From Bacteroidia bacterium (lineage in GTDB: Bacteria > Bacteroidota > Bacteroidia > B-17B0 > Aurantibacillaceae): a DNA stretch of 64,000 bases. A program made the position numbers and the translations under genes. Position 1 is the first letter of the stretch; the number at the start of each line of letters is the position of its first letter. This document shows positions 50,757-59,743 of the stretch, piece by piece. The stretch is from the NCBI GenBank assembly GCA_016787785.1, contig JAEUTO010000006.1:806001-870000 (forward strand), given 5' to 3'. The notes under the pieces are model-generated. The model searched no databases and was not told where the DNA came from. It saw only the letters and a list, made by a program, of their open reading frames with translations.

Positions 50757-51365
50757 ATGAAAAAGTTAACATTAGTATTAGCGATTGTAACAGGATCAAT
50801 GGCTTCCTTTTCACAAAACAATAATTCGATCATTCCACCTGATCCAATTGAACAATCAAAATTTTCGTTTGGTGTTACTGGTGGATTTGGACATTCTTTC
50901 TTAATACCGTACAGTAAACCTTCATTTATGCCTTCGTGGAACGCCGGTTTGTCGGCCATTTTCTCGCCCTTCGTACATTGCGGATTTGGAATTGACGCGC
51001 TGTACTCAACAGAAGGTGTGAAATTTAACAACCCGGAATATACTTCTGTTACGCACTTAAATTATGTGCGTGTACCCTTAAAAGTTATTTATTTTTTTAG
51101 AGAATATGAAAAAGATTTTCGTCCAAAAGTAGCAATTGGCCCAACTATTGGATTTTTGACCAACAGTAGTGAGAATCCTGGTTTCAACAAAACTGATCTT
51201 GGTGCAAATGCTTCTCTGGGATTTAACTACCGTTTATTACGTGCCGTATGGTTAAATATGGACGCAAGCTACTATCAGGGTTTTATAGATGCGTATAAAG
51301 GAAATGCTGTGAAGGATCTTAATGGTAACGCAAGATTAAATGTAGGATTGAGCTTTGGATTTTAG
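50757..51365 (+). CDS. Outer-membrane beta-barrel protein (OMP_b-brl type)
   Basis: From the ATG at 50757 (202 residues) a signal peptide (MKKLTLVLAIVTGSMASFSQ) precedes alternating strands and turns: FGVTGGFGHSFLIPY, AGLSAIFSPFVHCGFGIDALY, VRVPLKVIYFF, AIGPTIGFLT and the closing strand ARLNVGLSFGF ending in Phe, a beta-barrel signature. It fits the small eight-strand barrels (OmpW/PorT-like) common in Bacteroidota. The specific role is unknown. Confidence 0.8.
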   Translation: MKKLTLVLAIVTGSMASFSQNNNSIIPPDPIEQSKFSFGVTGGFGHSFLIPYSKPSFMPSWNAGLSAIFSPFVHCGFGIDALYSTEGVKFNNPEYTSVTHLNYVRVPLKVIYFFREYEKDFRPKVAIGPTIGFLTNSSENPGFNKTDLGANASLGFNYRLLRAVWLNMDASYYQGFIDAYKGNAVKDLNGNARLNVGLSFGF

Positions 51366-51390
51366 ATAACTAATTTAAATAAATTGTTTT

Positions 51391-51422
51391 AAAAAGGTAT
51401 TACGTAACGTAATGCCTTTTTT
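51391..51422 (+). terminator. Terminator of the beta-barrel gene
   Basis: AAAAAGGTATTACG pairs with CGTAATGCCTTTTT (one base bulged) 25 bases after the stop at 51365; a T-run follows. Confidence 0.8.
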
Positions 51423-51500
51423 ACTTTATGGGTAGGAGGTATATTTCTTTTAATCAATTTTTTTCTATATTTATGAAAGCTATTCTCTTATTCACGATAA

Positions 51501-53615
51501 ATGAAACTGCTTTACAAAAGTATTATGTGTTGCGTTATGCTTGTCATGCTGCAGCATTCATATTATGGTCAGATAAACGTAGATTCTGCTTATACCATTG
51601 TAAATAAATTACCTAATGATTCTGTTAAAGTAAATCGCATTATCGACCTTGCCTGGTTGCTTCGAAAAAAAGATCCCGATAAAATGCTTAAACTCACGCA
51701 GCAAGCTTATACCTTATCTTCTGATCTAAAATATGAAATTGGTATCGCAAAAGCCAAAATGTATACCGGTGTAGTATTTAGTATAAAGGGCAATAACGAT
51801 ACTGCAATGATACTTTATAAAGAAGCTTTACCAATTTTTGAAAGAAAAAAAGATTCTATCTGTTTAACGAGTATCAACAACAATATAGGCGGAATTTGGC
51901 TCAAACGGGGCGATTATAATAAAGCGCTAGAATGTTATTTAAAAGTTATGCGAATTTCAGAGTCGCGTAATGATAAAAAAAATATTGCAGTTAGTTTTGC
52001 AGGCATCGCGCAGGTATACTACTTCCAGGGCAATTTTGGAAAATCGTTAGAATGTTACAAAAGAAATTTAAAGATACTCGAAGAGCTAAATGATAAAATG
52101 GGCATTTGCAAAATGCTAAATAACATGGCAGGTGTTGTTTATATTCTAAAAAGATACAAAGAAGCCTTGCCTGTTGTACAAAGAGCCTTAGCCCTGGCAA
52201 CGGAGCTTAATATGGAGAAGGAAAAAACAAACTCCTACATTCTTTTTGCTAATATATATAGTGACATGGGTGACAATAAAAAAGCAGAACCCTATTATTT
52301 AAAAGCGATCGTAAAACAGCGCGAGAATCAAGATTATGAAGGCTTGTTGGTGAGCTTGTTTAATATTTCAGACATATACATTGCACAGAAACAACTTCAA
52401 AAAGGTTTGGAATATAAACTTCAGGCGCTTGATCTGGCAAAGGAAATGGAAGACCCATTTAGAGTTAAGGAAGTATGCGAAGGTATATCCGTTCTGTATT
52501 CTCAAATGGGCGATTATAAAAAAGCATACGAGTACCAATCGTTATTTATGAATTTAAAAGACACGTTGCTAAATGCCGAAATCACTAAGCAAGCGGCTGA
52601 AATGAATACCAAATATGAAACTGAAAAAAAGGATAAAGAACTTATTAAAAAAGATGCTGAAATAACCGTGCAGTCTGCTAAGGCAGAAAAGCAGGCGGCT
52701 CAAAGAAATTATTTTATTGTTGGCTTTGTATTGGTTGGACTCCTTGCCGTTTTTATTTATAGAGGTTACCGTCAAAAAAATAGAGCCAACGCCATTATTG
52801 AAGCTCAAAAAAAAGAGGTTGAACACCAAAAAGAACTGATAGAAGAAAAAAACAAAGAAGTATCCGACTCTATTCACTATGCTCAGCGTATTCAAAAGGC
52901 ATTATTAGCTTCTGAAAAGATCTTAAATGAAAGACTAAACGATTATTTTGTTTTTTTTAAACCTAAAGATATTGTAAGCGGTGATTTTTATTGGGCTTCG
53001 GTATTGCCAAATGGACATTTTGGACTTGTTACAGCCGATAGCACCGGTCATGGCGTGCCAGGAGCTATTATGAGTATTTTAAATATATCCTGTTTAAATG
53101 AAGCTGTAAATGCTCAAAATCTATCAGAGCCAAATGAGATATTAAATTATACCCGCAAAAAAATTATCGAGCACCTTGCAAACGATGGCAGTGCAGAAGG
53201 AGGTAAGGATGGAATGGATTGTAGTTTAATAAGTTTTGATCCGGATAAAAAAGAACTTAGGTATGCTGCAGCAAATAATCCTGTTTGGATAGTTAGAGCG
53301 CAAACCGAACTTTTAGAATTCGCTCCCAATAAAATGCCTGTTGGGAAACACGATAGAGATGCTGTTTCTTTCTCGCAACATACTATACCTCTACAAAAAG
53401 GAGATATTATTTATGTTTTTACCGATGGAATGCCAGACCAGTTTGGTGGACCAAAAGGTAAAAAATTCATGTATAAACAGTTAAAAGATGTGCTAATTAG
53501 CATCAACAGCTTGCCAATGCGAGAACAAAAAGAAAAACTGTATGCTACAATTAACAATTGGATGGCCAACGTAGAGCAGGTTGATGATATAACAGTTATA
53601 GGAATTAGAATATAG
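51501..53615 (+). CDS. TPR - transmembrane - SpoIIE serine phosphatase (second copy)
   Basis: A 704-residue protein with a signal peptide (about 1-23), about eight tetratricopeptide repeats (residues 40-360), a membrane helix (about 402-422, YFIVGFVLVGLLAVFIYRG), a coiled coil and a C-terminal SpoIIE/PP2C domain. Motifs VSGDFYWA, LVTADSTGHGVPGAIMS, GGKDGMDCSLI and FTDGMPDQFGG are nearly identical to those of the 29927-32341 gene, while the sensor halves differ. The N-terminal TPRs are therefore expected in the periplasm and the phosphatase in the cytoplasm. No kinase or anti-sigma antagonist partner is adjacent. Confidence 0.9.
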   Translation: MKLLYKSIMCCVMLVMLQHSYYGQINVDSAYTIVNKLPNDSVKVNRIIDLAWLLRKKDPDKMLKLTQQAYTLSSDLKYEIGIAKAKMYTGVVFSIKGNNDTAMILYKEALPIFERKKDSICLTSINNNIGGIWLKRGDYNKALECYLKVMRISESRNDKKNIAVSFAGIAQVYYFQGNFGKSLECYKRNLKILEELNDKMGICKMLNNMAGVVYILKRYKEALPVVQRALALATELNMEKEKTNSYILFANIYSDMGDNKKAEPYYLKAIVKQRENQDYEGLLVSLFNISDIYIAQKQLQKGLEYKLQALDLAKEMEDPFRVKEVCEGISVLYSQMGDYKKAYEYQSLFMNLKDTLLNAEITKQAAEMNTKYETEKKDKELIKKDAEITVQSAKAEKQAAQRNYFIVGFVLVGLLAVFIYRGYRQKNRANAIIEAQKKEVEHQKELIEEKNKEVSDSIHYAQRIQKALLASEKILNERLNDYFVFFKPKDIVSGDFYWASVLPNGHFGLVTADSTGHGVPGAIMSILNISCLNEAVNAQNLSEPNEILNYTRKKIIEHLANDGSAEGGKDGMDCSLISFDPDKKELRYAAANNPVWIVRAQTELLEFAPNKMPVGKHDRDAVSFSQHTIPLQKGDIIYVFTDGMPDQFGGPKGKKFMYKQLKDVLISINSLPMREQKEKLYATINNWMANVEQVDDITVIGIRI

Positions 53616-53635
53616 TTTTCTGTTATTTTTAACCT

Positions 53636-53643
53636 TACCTTTG
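53636..53643 (+). promoter_or_regulatory. Bacteroidota -7 box for rluF
   Basis: TACCTTTG is an exact TAnnTTTG match 10 bases upstream of the ATG at 53653. It covers the first base of the alternative TTG start at 53641, which supports the ATG as the real start and suggests a very short or leaderless transcript. Confidence 0.55.
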
Positions 53644-53652
53644 CACGTTAAT

Positions 53653-54354
53653 ATGAAGATCGATAAATATATAGGCCAAGCTGGTTTTACTTCCAGAAGA
53701 AAAGCCAACGAGTTGATAGAAGAAAAACGGGTTTTAGTAAATGGTAAAGTTGCAACCGTTAGTACAACTGTAAAAGAAGGTGATGTTATTTTACTTGACG
53801 GAAAAGAAATAGAAGTTAAGGACTTTGTACCAACTTATATTGCATACAATAAACCAAAAGGTATTGAATGTACATCAGAAAAAATAGCAAATAATATTAT
53901 TGATGCGATAGGGCATACACAGAACATTTATCCGGTTGGTAGGTTAGACAAAGATTCGGAAGGATTGATATTATTGACCAATCACAGCGAGATAATTGAT
54001 AAAATTGCCAATGCTGAATTTGGTCACGAGAAAGAATATATTGTTACTTTGAATTTTCCGGTGCGAAAACAATTTTTAAAAGATATTTCTGAAGGTGTGT
54101 TACTGCCTGGAGAAAAGGTGAAGACAAAACCATGTAAGGTGAGTTTGGAGCCGAATGCAAAACGAATTTTTAGAATAACCCTAACGCAAGGCTTAAATAG
54201 ACAGATCCGCAGAATGTGCACTGCTTTTGATTACCAGGTAATAAAACTTCAGCGTGTGCGCGTAATGAATATTAAATTAGATAAACTAAAGATAGGCGAG
54301 TGGCGCGACCTAACGCAGGACGAGTTAACCGGATTATTTGCAGACCTGAACTAA
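53653..54354 (+). CDS. rluF: 23S rRNA pseudouridine synthase RluF-like
   Basis: A 233-residue protein: an S4 RNA-binding domain (KIDKYIGQAGFTSRRKANELI, residues 1-55) and a pseudouridine synthase domain with the catalytic Asp in VGRLDKDSEGLILLTN and the terminal RQIRRMCTAF motif. This is the RsuA/RluB/E/F family; the closest fit by order is RluF (U2604 of 23S rRNA). The listed ATG avoids the promoter box; a TTG at 53641 is possible but unlikely. Its stop overlaps the stop of the convergent T9SS gene by 4 bases. Confidence 0.85.
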   Translation: MKIDKYIGQAGFTSRRKANELIEEKRVLVNGKVATVSTTVKEGDVILLDGKEIEVKDFVPTYIAYNKPKGIECTSEKIANNIIDAIGHTQNIYPVGRLDKDSEGLILLTNHSEIIDKIANAEFGHEKEYIVTLNFPVRKQFLKDISEGVLLPGEKVKTKPCKVSLEPNAKRIFRITLTQGLNRQIRRMCTAFDYQVIKLQRVRVMNIKLDKLKIGEWRDLTQDELTGLFADLN

Positions 54355-55211
54355 TCCCTTACAAATTTGTAATTGGAATAGGATTGCCCATCGCTCTTAA
54401 CAAAGTAGATGCCTTTTGGGATCTCAGAACAATCTATTTTATTTTCGATCTCGGTAATTTTTTTCTGTAAAATTAACTTGCCCTCTATCGAATAAATAGC
54501 AATGCTTACTTGCTGCTTTTCTTTATTTATCACATTTAATTCGTTGGCAGAGTAGTAGAAAAATACTTCGTTCTCTTTTTTATTCTCTTTAATGCCAACC
54601 GGATTTGTTAAGCTAAGATCGTCTAAGTACAAATAGCGGCAATAATTATTCTGGCAACCCAGCTGCGTTCCTTTAAGGTAATCATAGGACATAAAAAATA
54701 CTACAACCGAATCGGGTTGCACTCCCACTGAATAATCCGTAATAGCTACTTCAAAATTAGTGTAAGTGTTTGCCGGTGGCAACTTTGAGATGCCAAAACC
54801 GATAGTATCAAATTTATGCGTAATGCTATTGTGTTTCTTTAATAATACTTTCGCTATAGATGAATCGCCACTCACAACATCGGTATATTTATAAAATCCT
54901 TTTAAAGAAGTTGGTTTTGTTGAGATGGGTGTTCCCGCTTTTCCCCAATCAAATAAAAAGGTGCCCTGGTTTAATGTCCCATTTACAAGCATCCCTGGTG
55001 AATAATAATACCATGTATTAATAACGAAAGCCGCATTGCCACCATGTAAGTCATTTGTTTTACCAGGTATGGTACTATAGTAAGAATCCGGCATCCAACC
55101 GGTAGGCAAGGTATCGTTACTTGTAAAAGTATATGTTTCCATACCGCCATTTAAGAGTTGTGCGTTATAAAATAAAGGCAAACAAAGCATTAGTAAAAAG
55201 ATCTTTTTCAT
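54351..55211 (-). CDS. T9SS type A cargo protein (286 aa)
   Basis: A signal peptide (MKKIFLLMLCLPLFYNAQ) leads to a beta-sandwich-like region (NGGMETYTF; PTGWMPDSYYS; AFVINTWYYY), found in many secreted Bacteroidota glycan- or cell-binding proteins. The last 80 residues show the type A (Por secretion) sorting domain: LNVINKEKQQVSIAIYSIEG, LILQKKITEIENKI and IPKGIYFVKSDG. It is exported through the type IX system. The 3' end overlaps rluF convergently. Confidence 0.85.
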   Translation of the reverse strand: MKKIFLLMLCLPLFYNAQLLNGGMETYTFTSNDTLPTGWMPDSYYSTIPGKTNDLHGGNAAFVINTWYYYSPGMLVNGTLNQGTFLFDWGKAGTPISTKPTSLKGFYKYTDVVSGDSSIAKVLLKKHNSITHKFDTIGFGISKLPPANTYTNFEVAITDYSVGVQPDSVVVFFMSYDYLKGTQLGCQNNYCRYLYLDDLSLTNPVGIKENKKENEVFFYYSANELNVINKEKQQVSIAIYSIEGKLILQKKITEIENKIDCSEIPKGIYFVKSDGQSYSNYKFVRD

Positions 55212-55405
55212 AGTGTGGCTTTAATTATCCAAACAAAATTAAACAATACGCTAAATAGATAACAGTCAAAACCAATTCAATTATTGCACTTTTCAATTTT
55301 AGCGCTTATGGTTAATATAAAGCTTAGTTTTTCACTAGTTTTAACTTAAATACGGCTGTTTATTTTTAATATTTCTTACCTTCAAAGCTTGTTTTAAAGA
55401 TCATT

Positions 55406-57895
55406 ATGACCAAATTCTATTTATTACTCGCATTGCCATTTATTTTTGTTTCTAATTTACTTTCACAAACCAATGTGCAGTTAAATTCCGCTGAAATAAT
55501 ACAACATTTAAAAAAATTAAATACTGTAGGCTCGGTGTTATACATTGCCGCACATCCGGATGACGAGAACACCCGTTTATTAGGCTATTTAGCGAACGAA
55601 AAAAAATTACGTACCGGCTATCTTTCTTTAACACGTGGTGATGGCGGACAAAATTTAATTGGTAAAGAACAGGGCGAATTACTGGGCCTTATACGCACAC
55701 AGGAATTATTAGCAGCCCGCAGGACAGACGGAGCCGAACAATTCTTTACCCGTGCTAACGATTTTGGTTATTCAAAAAATCCGGAAGAGACGTTTACATT
55801 TTGGAACAAGGACAGCATTTTAGCAGATGTTGTTTTAACTATACGAAAATTTAAGCCCGATGTTATTATTTGCCGTTTCCCAACAACAGGTGAGGGTGGA
55901 CATGGTCATCACACAGCTTCTGCTATTTTAGCTGTTGAAGCTTTTGATGCCGCCGCCGATCCTAAAAGATTTCCGGAGCAATTAAAATATACAGAAGTTT
56001 GGCAAGCTAAACGTGTGTTCTGGAATACGTTTAATTTTGGTGGAGCAAATACAACAGCTGCTAATCAAACTAAAATTGATGTGGGTGTTTATAATCCTTT
56101 ACTAGGAAAAGGCTATGGCGAGATTGCTGCAGAAAGCCGATCGATGCATAAAAGCCAGGGTTTTGGTTCTTCTAAACAGCGTGGTTCCAATATTGAATTT
56201 TTTAAATTGCTAAAAGGTGATAGCGTGAAGGCAGATCTTTTTGAGGGTGTAAATACCAATTGGAACAGGTTAAAAGGAACTGAAAAGATCCAAAAATTAA
56301 TTGACGATTGCCTTAAGAAATTTAATGCTCAGGCGCCTGAAAATTCTGTACCTGAAATTGTGAACATCTACAAACAATTACTTTTATTGGATGAAAAAGA
56401 TAGAACGCTTGCATATTGGAAGAAACAAAAAACAAAAGAAACTGAAAGCCTGCTTTTAGCTTGCTCGGGTTTATGGTTAGAAGCTTATGCCTCCGATTAT
56501 ATTGGTATTCCCGGGCAGGAAGCACAGCTTTTTGTACAAATTGTTAACCGTAATAAAAATGAAGTAAAATTAAACAGCGTTAATTATTTACAAACGGATA
56601 CTACAACCGCACTTGTTTTAAAACCAAACGAGTTGTATACTTTTAAGCGTAAGGAAAAAATAGCATCAGATCTAGCATTCTCAAACCCTTATTGGTTAAA
56701 TGATAAACATGACGTGGGTATTTATACTGTTAAAGATCCTTCGTTAATTGGTAAACCACAAAATGATGCGGCGCAAAAAATAGTATTTGATGTTACTATT
56801 TTGGGTCTTAATTTAAAAATAGCACGCGATCTTGTTTACAAATACACAGATCCTGTTAAAGGTGAGATCTATCGCCCCTTTGAGATTCTTCCCCCTGTAA
56901 CAATTAATATTTCCGAAAAAGTATTTGTATTTAGCGATTCAAATCCTAAATCCGTTTTATTAACGGTAAAAGCAAATCAGAATAATTTTGAAGGTACTTT
57001 GCAATTAAAAGCAAACAATGGTGCAAGTGTACTCATTAAAAATCCAAATTTTAAATTAAAGAATAAAAATGATGAAGTAGTAATAGAAGCAAGTGTTACC
57101 TTAGGTAAAGATGCCGCAAATGGCAAGCTGGAGGCTTCTATAATATCTAATGGTAATTCATATAACAAAAGTATTAAGCACATTGAGTACGATCATATTC
57201 CTTACCAATTTATTTTGAGTGATGCCGAGGCAGGATTAATAAATGTTGATCTTAAAAAAACCGGACTAAATATTGGTTACATTCCGGGCGCGGGAGATGA
57301 TGTACCTGCCAGTTTAAAACAAATTGGCTATAACGTTACTATGTTAACTGATGAATTATTGTTGAACGAAGATCTGTCAAAATACAATGCTATTGTTACA
57401 GGTATTAGGGCTTATAATACAAATGAGCGTTTGCAGATCCATTACAATAAACTAATGGATTTTGTAAAGAATGGTGGAAATTTAATTGTGCAGTACAATA
57501 CCAATAATCGTATTGGCCCTGTTAAAGCAAATATTGGACCTTACCCTTTTACAATATCGAGAGACAGGGTAACAGACGAAAAAGCGGAAATGAAATTCAG
57601 TAATGAAAAACATTCTGCTTTAAATTTCCCAAATCAGATAACTGCAAAAGATTTTGATGGATGGATTCAAGAGCGTGGAATTTACTTTGCTTCTGAAATA
57701 GATAAACAATACGAAACTATTTTCTATATAAAAGATCCTGATGAAAAAGCCAGCGATGGAAGTTTAATAATTGGTAAGTATGGAAAAGGCAACTTTGTGT
57801 ATACAGGTTTGGTTTTCTTTAGAGAGCTACCTGCGGGTATCCCGGGCGCTTATCGTTTATTTGTGAATCTGTTAAGTTTACCACAAAATAAATGA
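55406..57895 (+). CDS. PIG-L family deacetylase, large exported form
   Basis: An 829-residue protein with a signal peptide (residues 1-20). Residues 40-290 are a PIG-L (LmbE-like) deacetylase: IAAHPDDENTRLLGYLA with the metal-binding His-Pro-Asp-Asp, RGDGGQNLIGKEQGELLGLIRTQELLAARR, and GGHGHHTASAIL with the further His residues. The C-terminal two thirds are beta-rich (about 340-600) and end in a segment resembling a glutamine amidotransferase-like fold (GINIGYIPGAGDDVPA-like NIGYIPGAGDDV; VTGIRAYNTNERL; NGGNLIVQYNTNN). The family de-N-acetylates GlcNAc conjugates. It is followed within 7 bases by a 30-residue peptide and a sodium symporter. Confidence 0.88.
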   Translation: MTKFYLLLALPFIFVSNLLSQTNVQLNSAEIIQHLKKLNTVGSVLYIAAHPDDENTRLLGYLANEKKLRTGYLSLTRGDGGQNLIGKEQGELLGLIRTQELLAARRTDGAEQFFTRANDFGYSKNPEETFTFWNKDSILADVVLTIRKFKPDVIICRFPTTGEGGHGHHTASAILAVEAFDAAADPKRFPEQLKYTEVWQAKRVFWNTFNFGGANTTAANQTKIDVGVYNPLLGKGYGEIAAESRSMHKSQGFGSSKQRGSNIEFFKLLKGDSVKADLFEGVNTNWNRLKGTEKIQKLIDDCLKKFNAQAPENSVPEIVNIYKQLLLLDEKDRTLAYWKKQKTKETESLLLACSGLWLEAYASDYIGIPGQEAQLFVQIVNRNKNEVKLNSVNYLQTDTTTALVLKPNELYTFKRKEKIASDLAFSNPYWLNDKHDVGIYTVKDPSLIGKPQNDAAQKIVFDVTILGLNLKIARDLVYKYTDPVKGEIYRPFEILPPVTINISEKVFVFSDSNPKSVLLTVKANQNNFEGTLQLKANNGASVLIKNPNFKLKNKNDEVVIEASVTLGKDAANGKLEASIISNGNSYNKSIKHIEYDHIPYQFILSDAEAGLINVDLKKTGLNIGYIPGAGDDVPASLKQIGYNVTMLTDELLLNEDLSKYNAIVTGIRAYNTNERLQIHYNKLMDFVKNGGNLIVQYNTNNRIGPVKANIGPYPFTISRDRVTDEKAEMKFSNEKHSALNFPNQITAKDFDGWIQERGIYFASEIDKQYETIFYIKDPDEKASDGSLIIGKYGKGNFVYTGLVFFRELPAGIPGAYRLFVNLLSLPQNK

Positions 57896-57902
57896 TCCTT
57901 TA

Positions 57903-57995
57903 ATGAAAAAGTGGAACAACGTATATGCAGTAGTAATTGGTGTTCTGGTTATTGTAATTGTTTTTCTTTATTTTTTTACACAATATTTTAAATGA
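57903..57995 (+). CDS. 30-residue single-helix membrane peptide
   Basis: ATG at 57903, 7 bases after the PIG-L stop. The product starts MKKWNNVYAVVI, has one hydrophobic helix (about residues 8-25, rich in Val, Ile and Leu) and ends FFTQYFK. Its TGA (57993-57995) overlaps the symporter ATG (57992) as ATGA. The basic start and short helix fit a type of small accessory peptide next to transporters. The coding call rests on the exact junctions and the hydrophobic-helix composition. Confidence 0.65.
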   Translation: MKKWNNVYAVVIGVLVIVIVFLYFFTQYFK

Positions 57996-59689
57996 GTATA
58001 ATTGACTGGCTGGTTTTAAGCATCACGCTTTTATTCATAATACTTTATGGTATTTGGAAAAGTCGTGGTACAAGGAACATTGACGGTTATTTATTAGCAG
58101 ATAGAAAATTGCCGTGGTACCATGTTGGTCTTTCTGTCATGGCAACGCAGGCCAGCGCTATTACATTTTTATCAGCGCCGGGGCAAGGATATAGTGATGG
58201 TTTACGTTTTGTGCAGTTTTATTTTGGTTTGCCGTTGGCCATGGTTGTTTTGTGTATCACTTTTATTCCTATGTTTAATAAGCTTAAAGTATTTACAGCT
58301 TATGAATTTCTTGAAAAGCGGTTTGATAACAAGACCCGTTCACTTACTGCATTTTTATTTTTATTGCAACGTGGTCTTTCAACAGGTATTACTATTTACG
58401 CTCCGGCCATTATTTTGTCTACTATTTTAGGAGTTGATATTTTTTACACCATATTGTTTAATGGTCTTATAGTAATTGTATACACCGTTTACGGCGGCAC
58501 CAAAGCTGTTTCGCATACACAGGTATTACAAATGGCTATTATTTTTGGAGGCTTGTTCCTGGCAGCTTACATGGTGATCCATCTGCTTCCGGAGAATGTA
58601 AGTTTTACCGATGCTTTGCATATTGCAGGAAAGATGAACAAGTTGAATGCTATTGATACTACTTTTGATCTTAATAACCGTTACAATATCTGGTCAGGTA
58701 TTATTGGTGGTTTCTTTTTACAGCTTTCTTATTTTGGTACCGATCAATCGCAGGTAGGTCGTTACTTAACCGGCAGTTCTGTTACGCAAAGTCGTTTAGG
58801 TTTAATTATGAATGGTTTAGTTAAGATCCCAATGCAGTTCTTTATTTTATTAATTGGTGTTTTAGTATTTACGTTTTACCAGTTTCATAAGGCACCTATC
58901 TTTTTTAATAAAGTAGAAGTAACGCAACTTGAGAATAGTATTTACAAGAATGATTTTAAGGAACTGGAAAAGAAATACGCACTTGCGCACACAGAAAAAC
59001 AAACGCAGGTAGAGCAATTGGTAAATGCTATTCACTCTAAGGATGAAAAAATAATTGACGAAGCGCGAAACAATGTTCAGTTAGCTGATAAAAAAAATAT
59101 TGAGATAAGAAAGGAAGTAACGGCTTTAATGAAAAAGAATAATTCAAAAGCAGATACGAATGATACAAATTACATTTTTTTGAGTTTCGTTACACAACAA
59201 TTGCCTGTAGGAATAGTAGGTATTTTAATAGCTGTTATTTTTTTAGCGGCTATGGGTTCTACTGCCTCTGGTTTAAACTCATTAGCATCCACAACTATAG
59301 TGGATTTTTATATTCGCATCTTTAAAAAAGAAGGAAGCGATAAAAAATATTTATCTGCCTCGCGTTGGGCAACCGTTGCGTGGGGCGTATTTTGTATTGT
59401 TGTTGCTTTTTATGCTAGCAGGTTGGGCAATTTAATTGAAGCCGTAAATATTTTAGGCTCTTTGTTCTACGGTACTATTCTAGGGATCTTTTTAGTAGCC
59501 TTTTATATGAAACGGGTAGGAGGTGCTGCGGTATTTTATGCAGCTCTTATTGCAGAAGCATTTATTGTGTATGCATGGATCGTTGATCTTACAGCCTTCT
59601 TATGGTTGAATGTCATAGGCTGTTTGTTGGTGATGCTCTTTGCGTTTGGTATCCAGACGTTTTTAAATACTCGGACGCAAAAAGGGTAA
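57992..59689 (+). CDS. Sodium:solute symporter (SSS family) with charged insertion
   Basis: A 565-residue protein with about 12-13 membrane helices. The core has GYLLADRKLPWYHVGLSVMATQASAITFLSAPGQGY, TAYEFLEKRF and the SSS-type YGGTKAVSHTQVLQMAI. The C-terminal half has AMGSTASGLNSLASTTIVDFY. Between helices at about residues 290 and 400 lies a roughly 100-residue charged, coiled-coil insertion (EVTQLENSIYKNDFKELEKKY; DEARNNVQLADKKNIEIRKEV). It imports an unknown solute, probably sialic acid- or sugar-like given the adjacent PIG-L deacetylase. A bidirectional terminator follows. Confidence 0.93.
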   Translation: MSIIDWLVLSITLLFIILYGIWKSRGTRNIDGYLLADRKLPWYHVGLSVMATQASAITFLSAPGQGYSDGLRFVQFYFGLPLAMVVLCITFIPMFNKLKVFTAYEFLEKRFDNKTRSLTAFLFLLQRGLSTGITIYAPAIILSTILGVDIFYTILFNGLIVIVYTVYGGTKAVSHTQVLQMAIIFGGLFLAAYMVIHLLPENVSFTDALHIAGKMNKLNAIDTTFDLNNRYNIWSGIIGGFFLQLSYFGTDQSQVGRYLTGSSVTQSRLGLIMNGLVKIPMQFFILLIGVLVFTFYQFHKAPIFFNKVEVTQLENSIYKNDFKELEKKYALAHTEKQTQVEQLVNAIHSKDEKIIDEARNNVQLADKKNIEIRKEVTALMKKNNSKADTNDTNYIFLSFVTQQLPVGIVGILIAVIFLAAMGSTASGLNSLASTTIVDFYIRIFKKEGSDKKYLSASRWATVAWGVFCIVVAFYASRLGNLIEAVNILGSLFYGTILGIFLVAFYMKRVGGAAVFYAALIAEAFIVYAWIVDLTAFLWLNVIGCLLVMLFAFGIQTFLNTRTQKG

Positions 59690-59690
59690 A

Positions 59691-59721
59691 AAAAAGTCCC
59701 ACAATATTTGTGAGACTTTTT
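59691..59721. terminator. Bidirectional terminator
   Basis: AAAAAGTCCCACAA (59691-59704) pairs with TTGTGAGACTTTTT (59708-59721), with one mismatch, around a TAT loop. It starts 2 bases after the symporter stop and lies 22 bases after the stop of the convergent DUF2911 gene. Confidence 0.85.
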
Positions 59722-59743
59722 AATTTTAAATTTTTCTTTTAAA

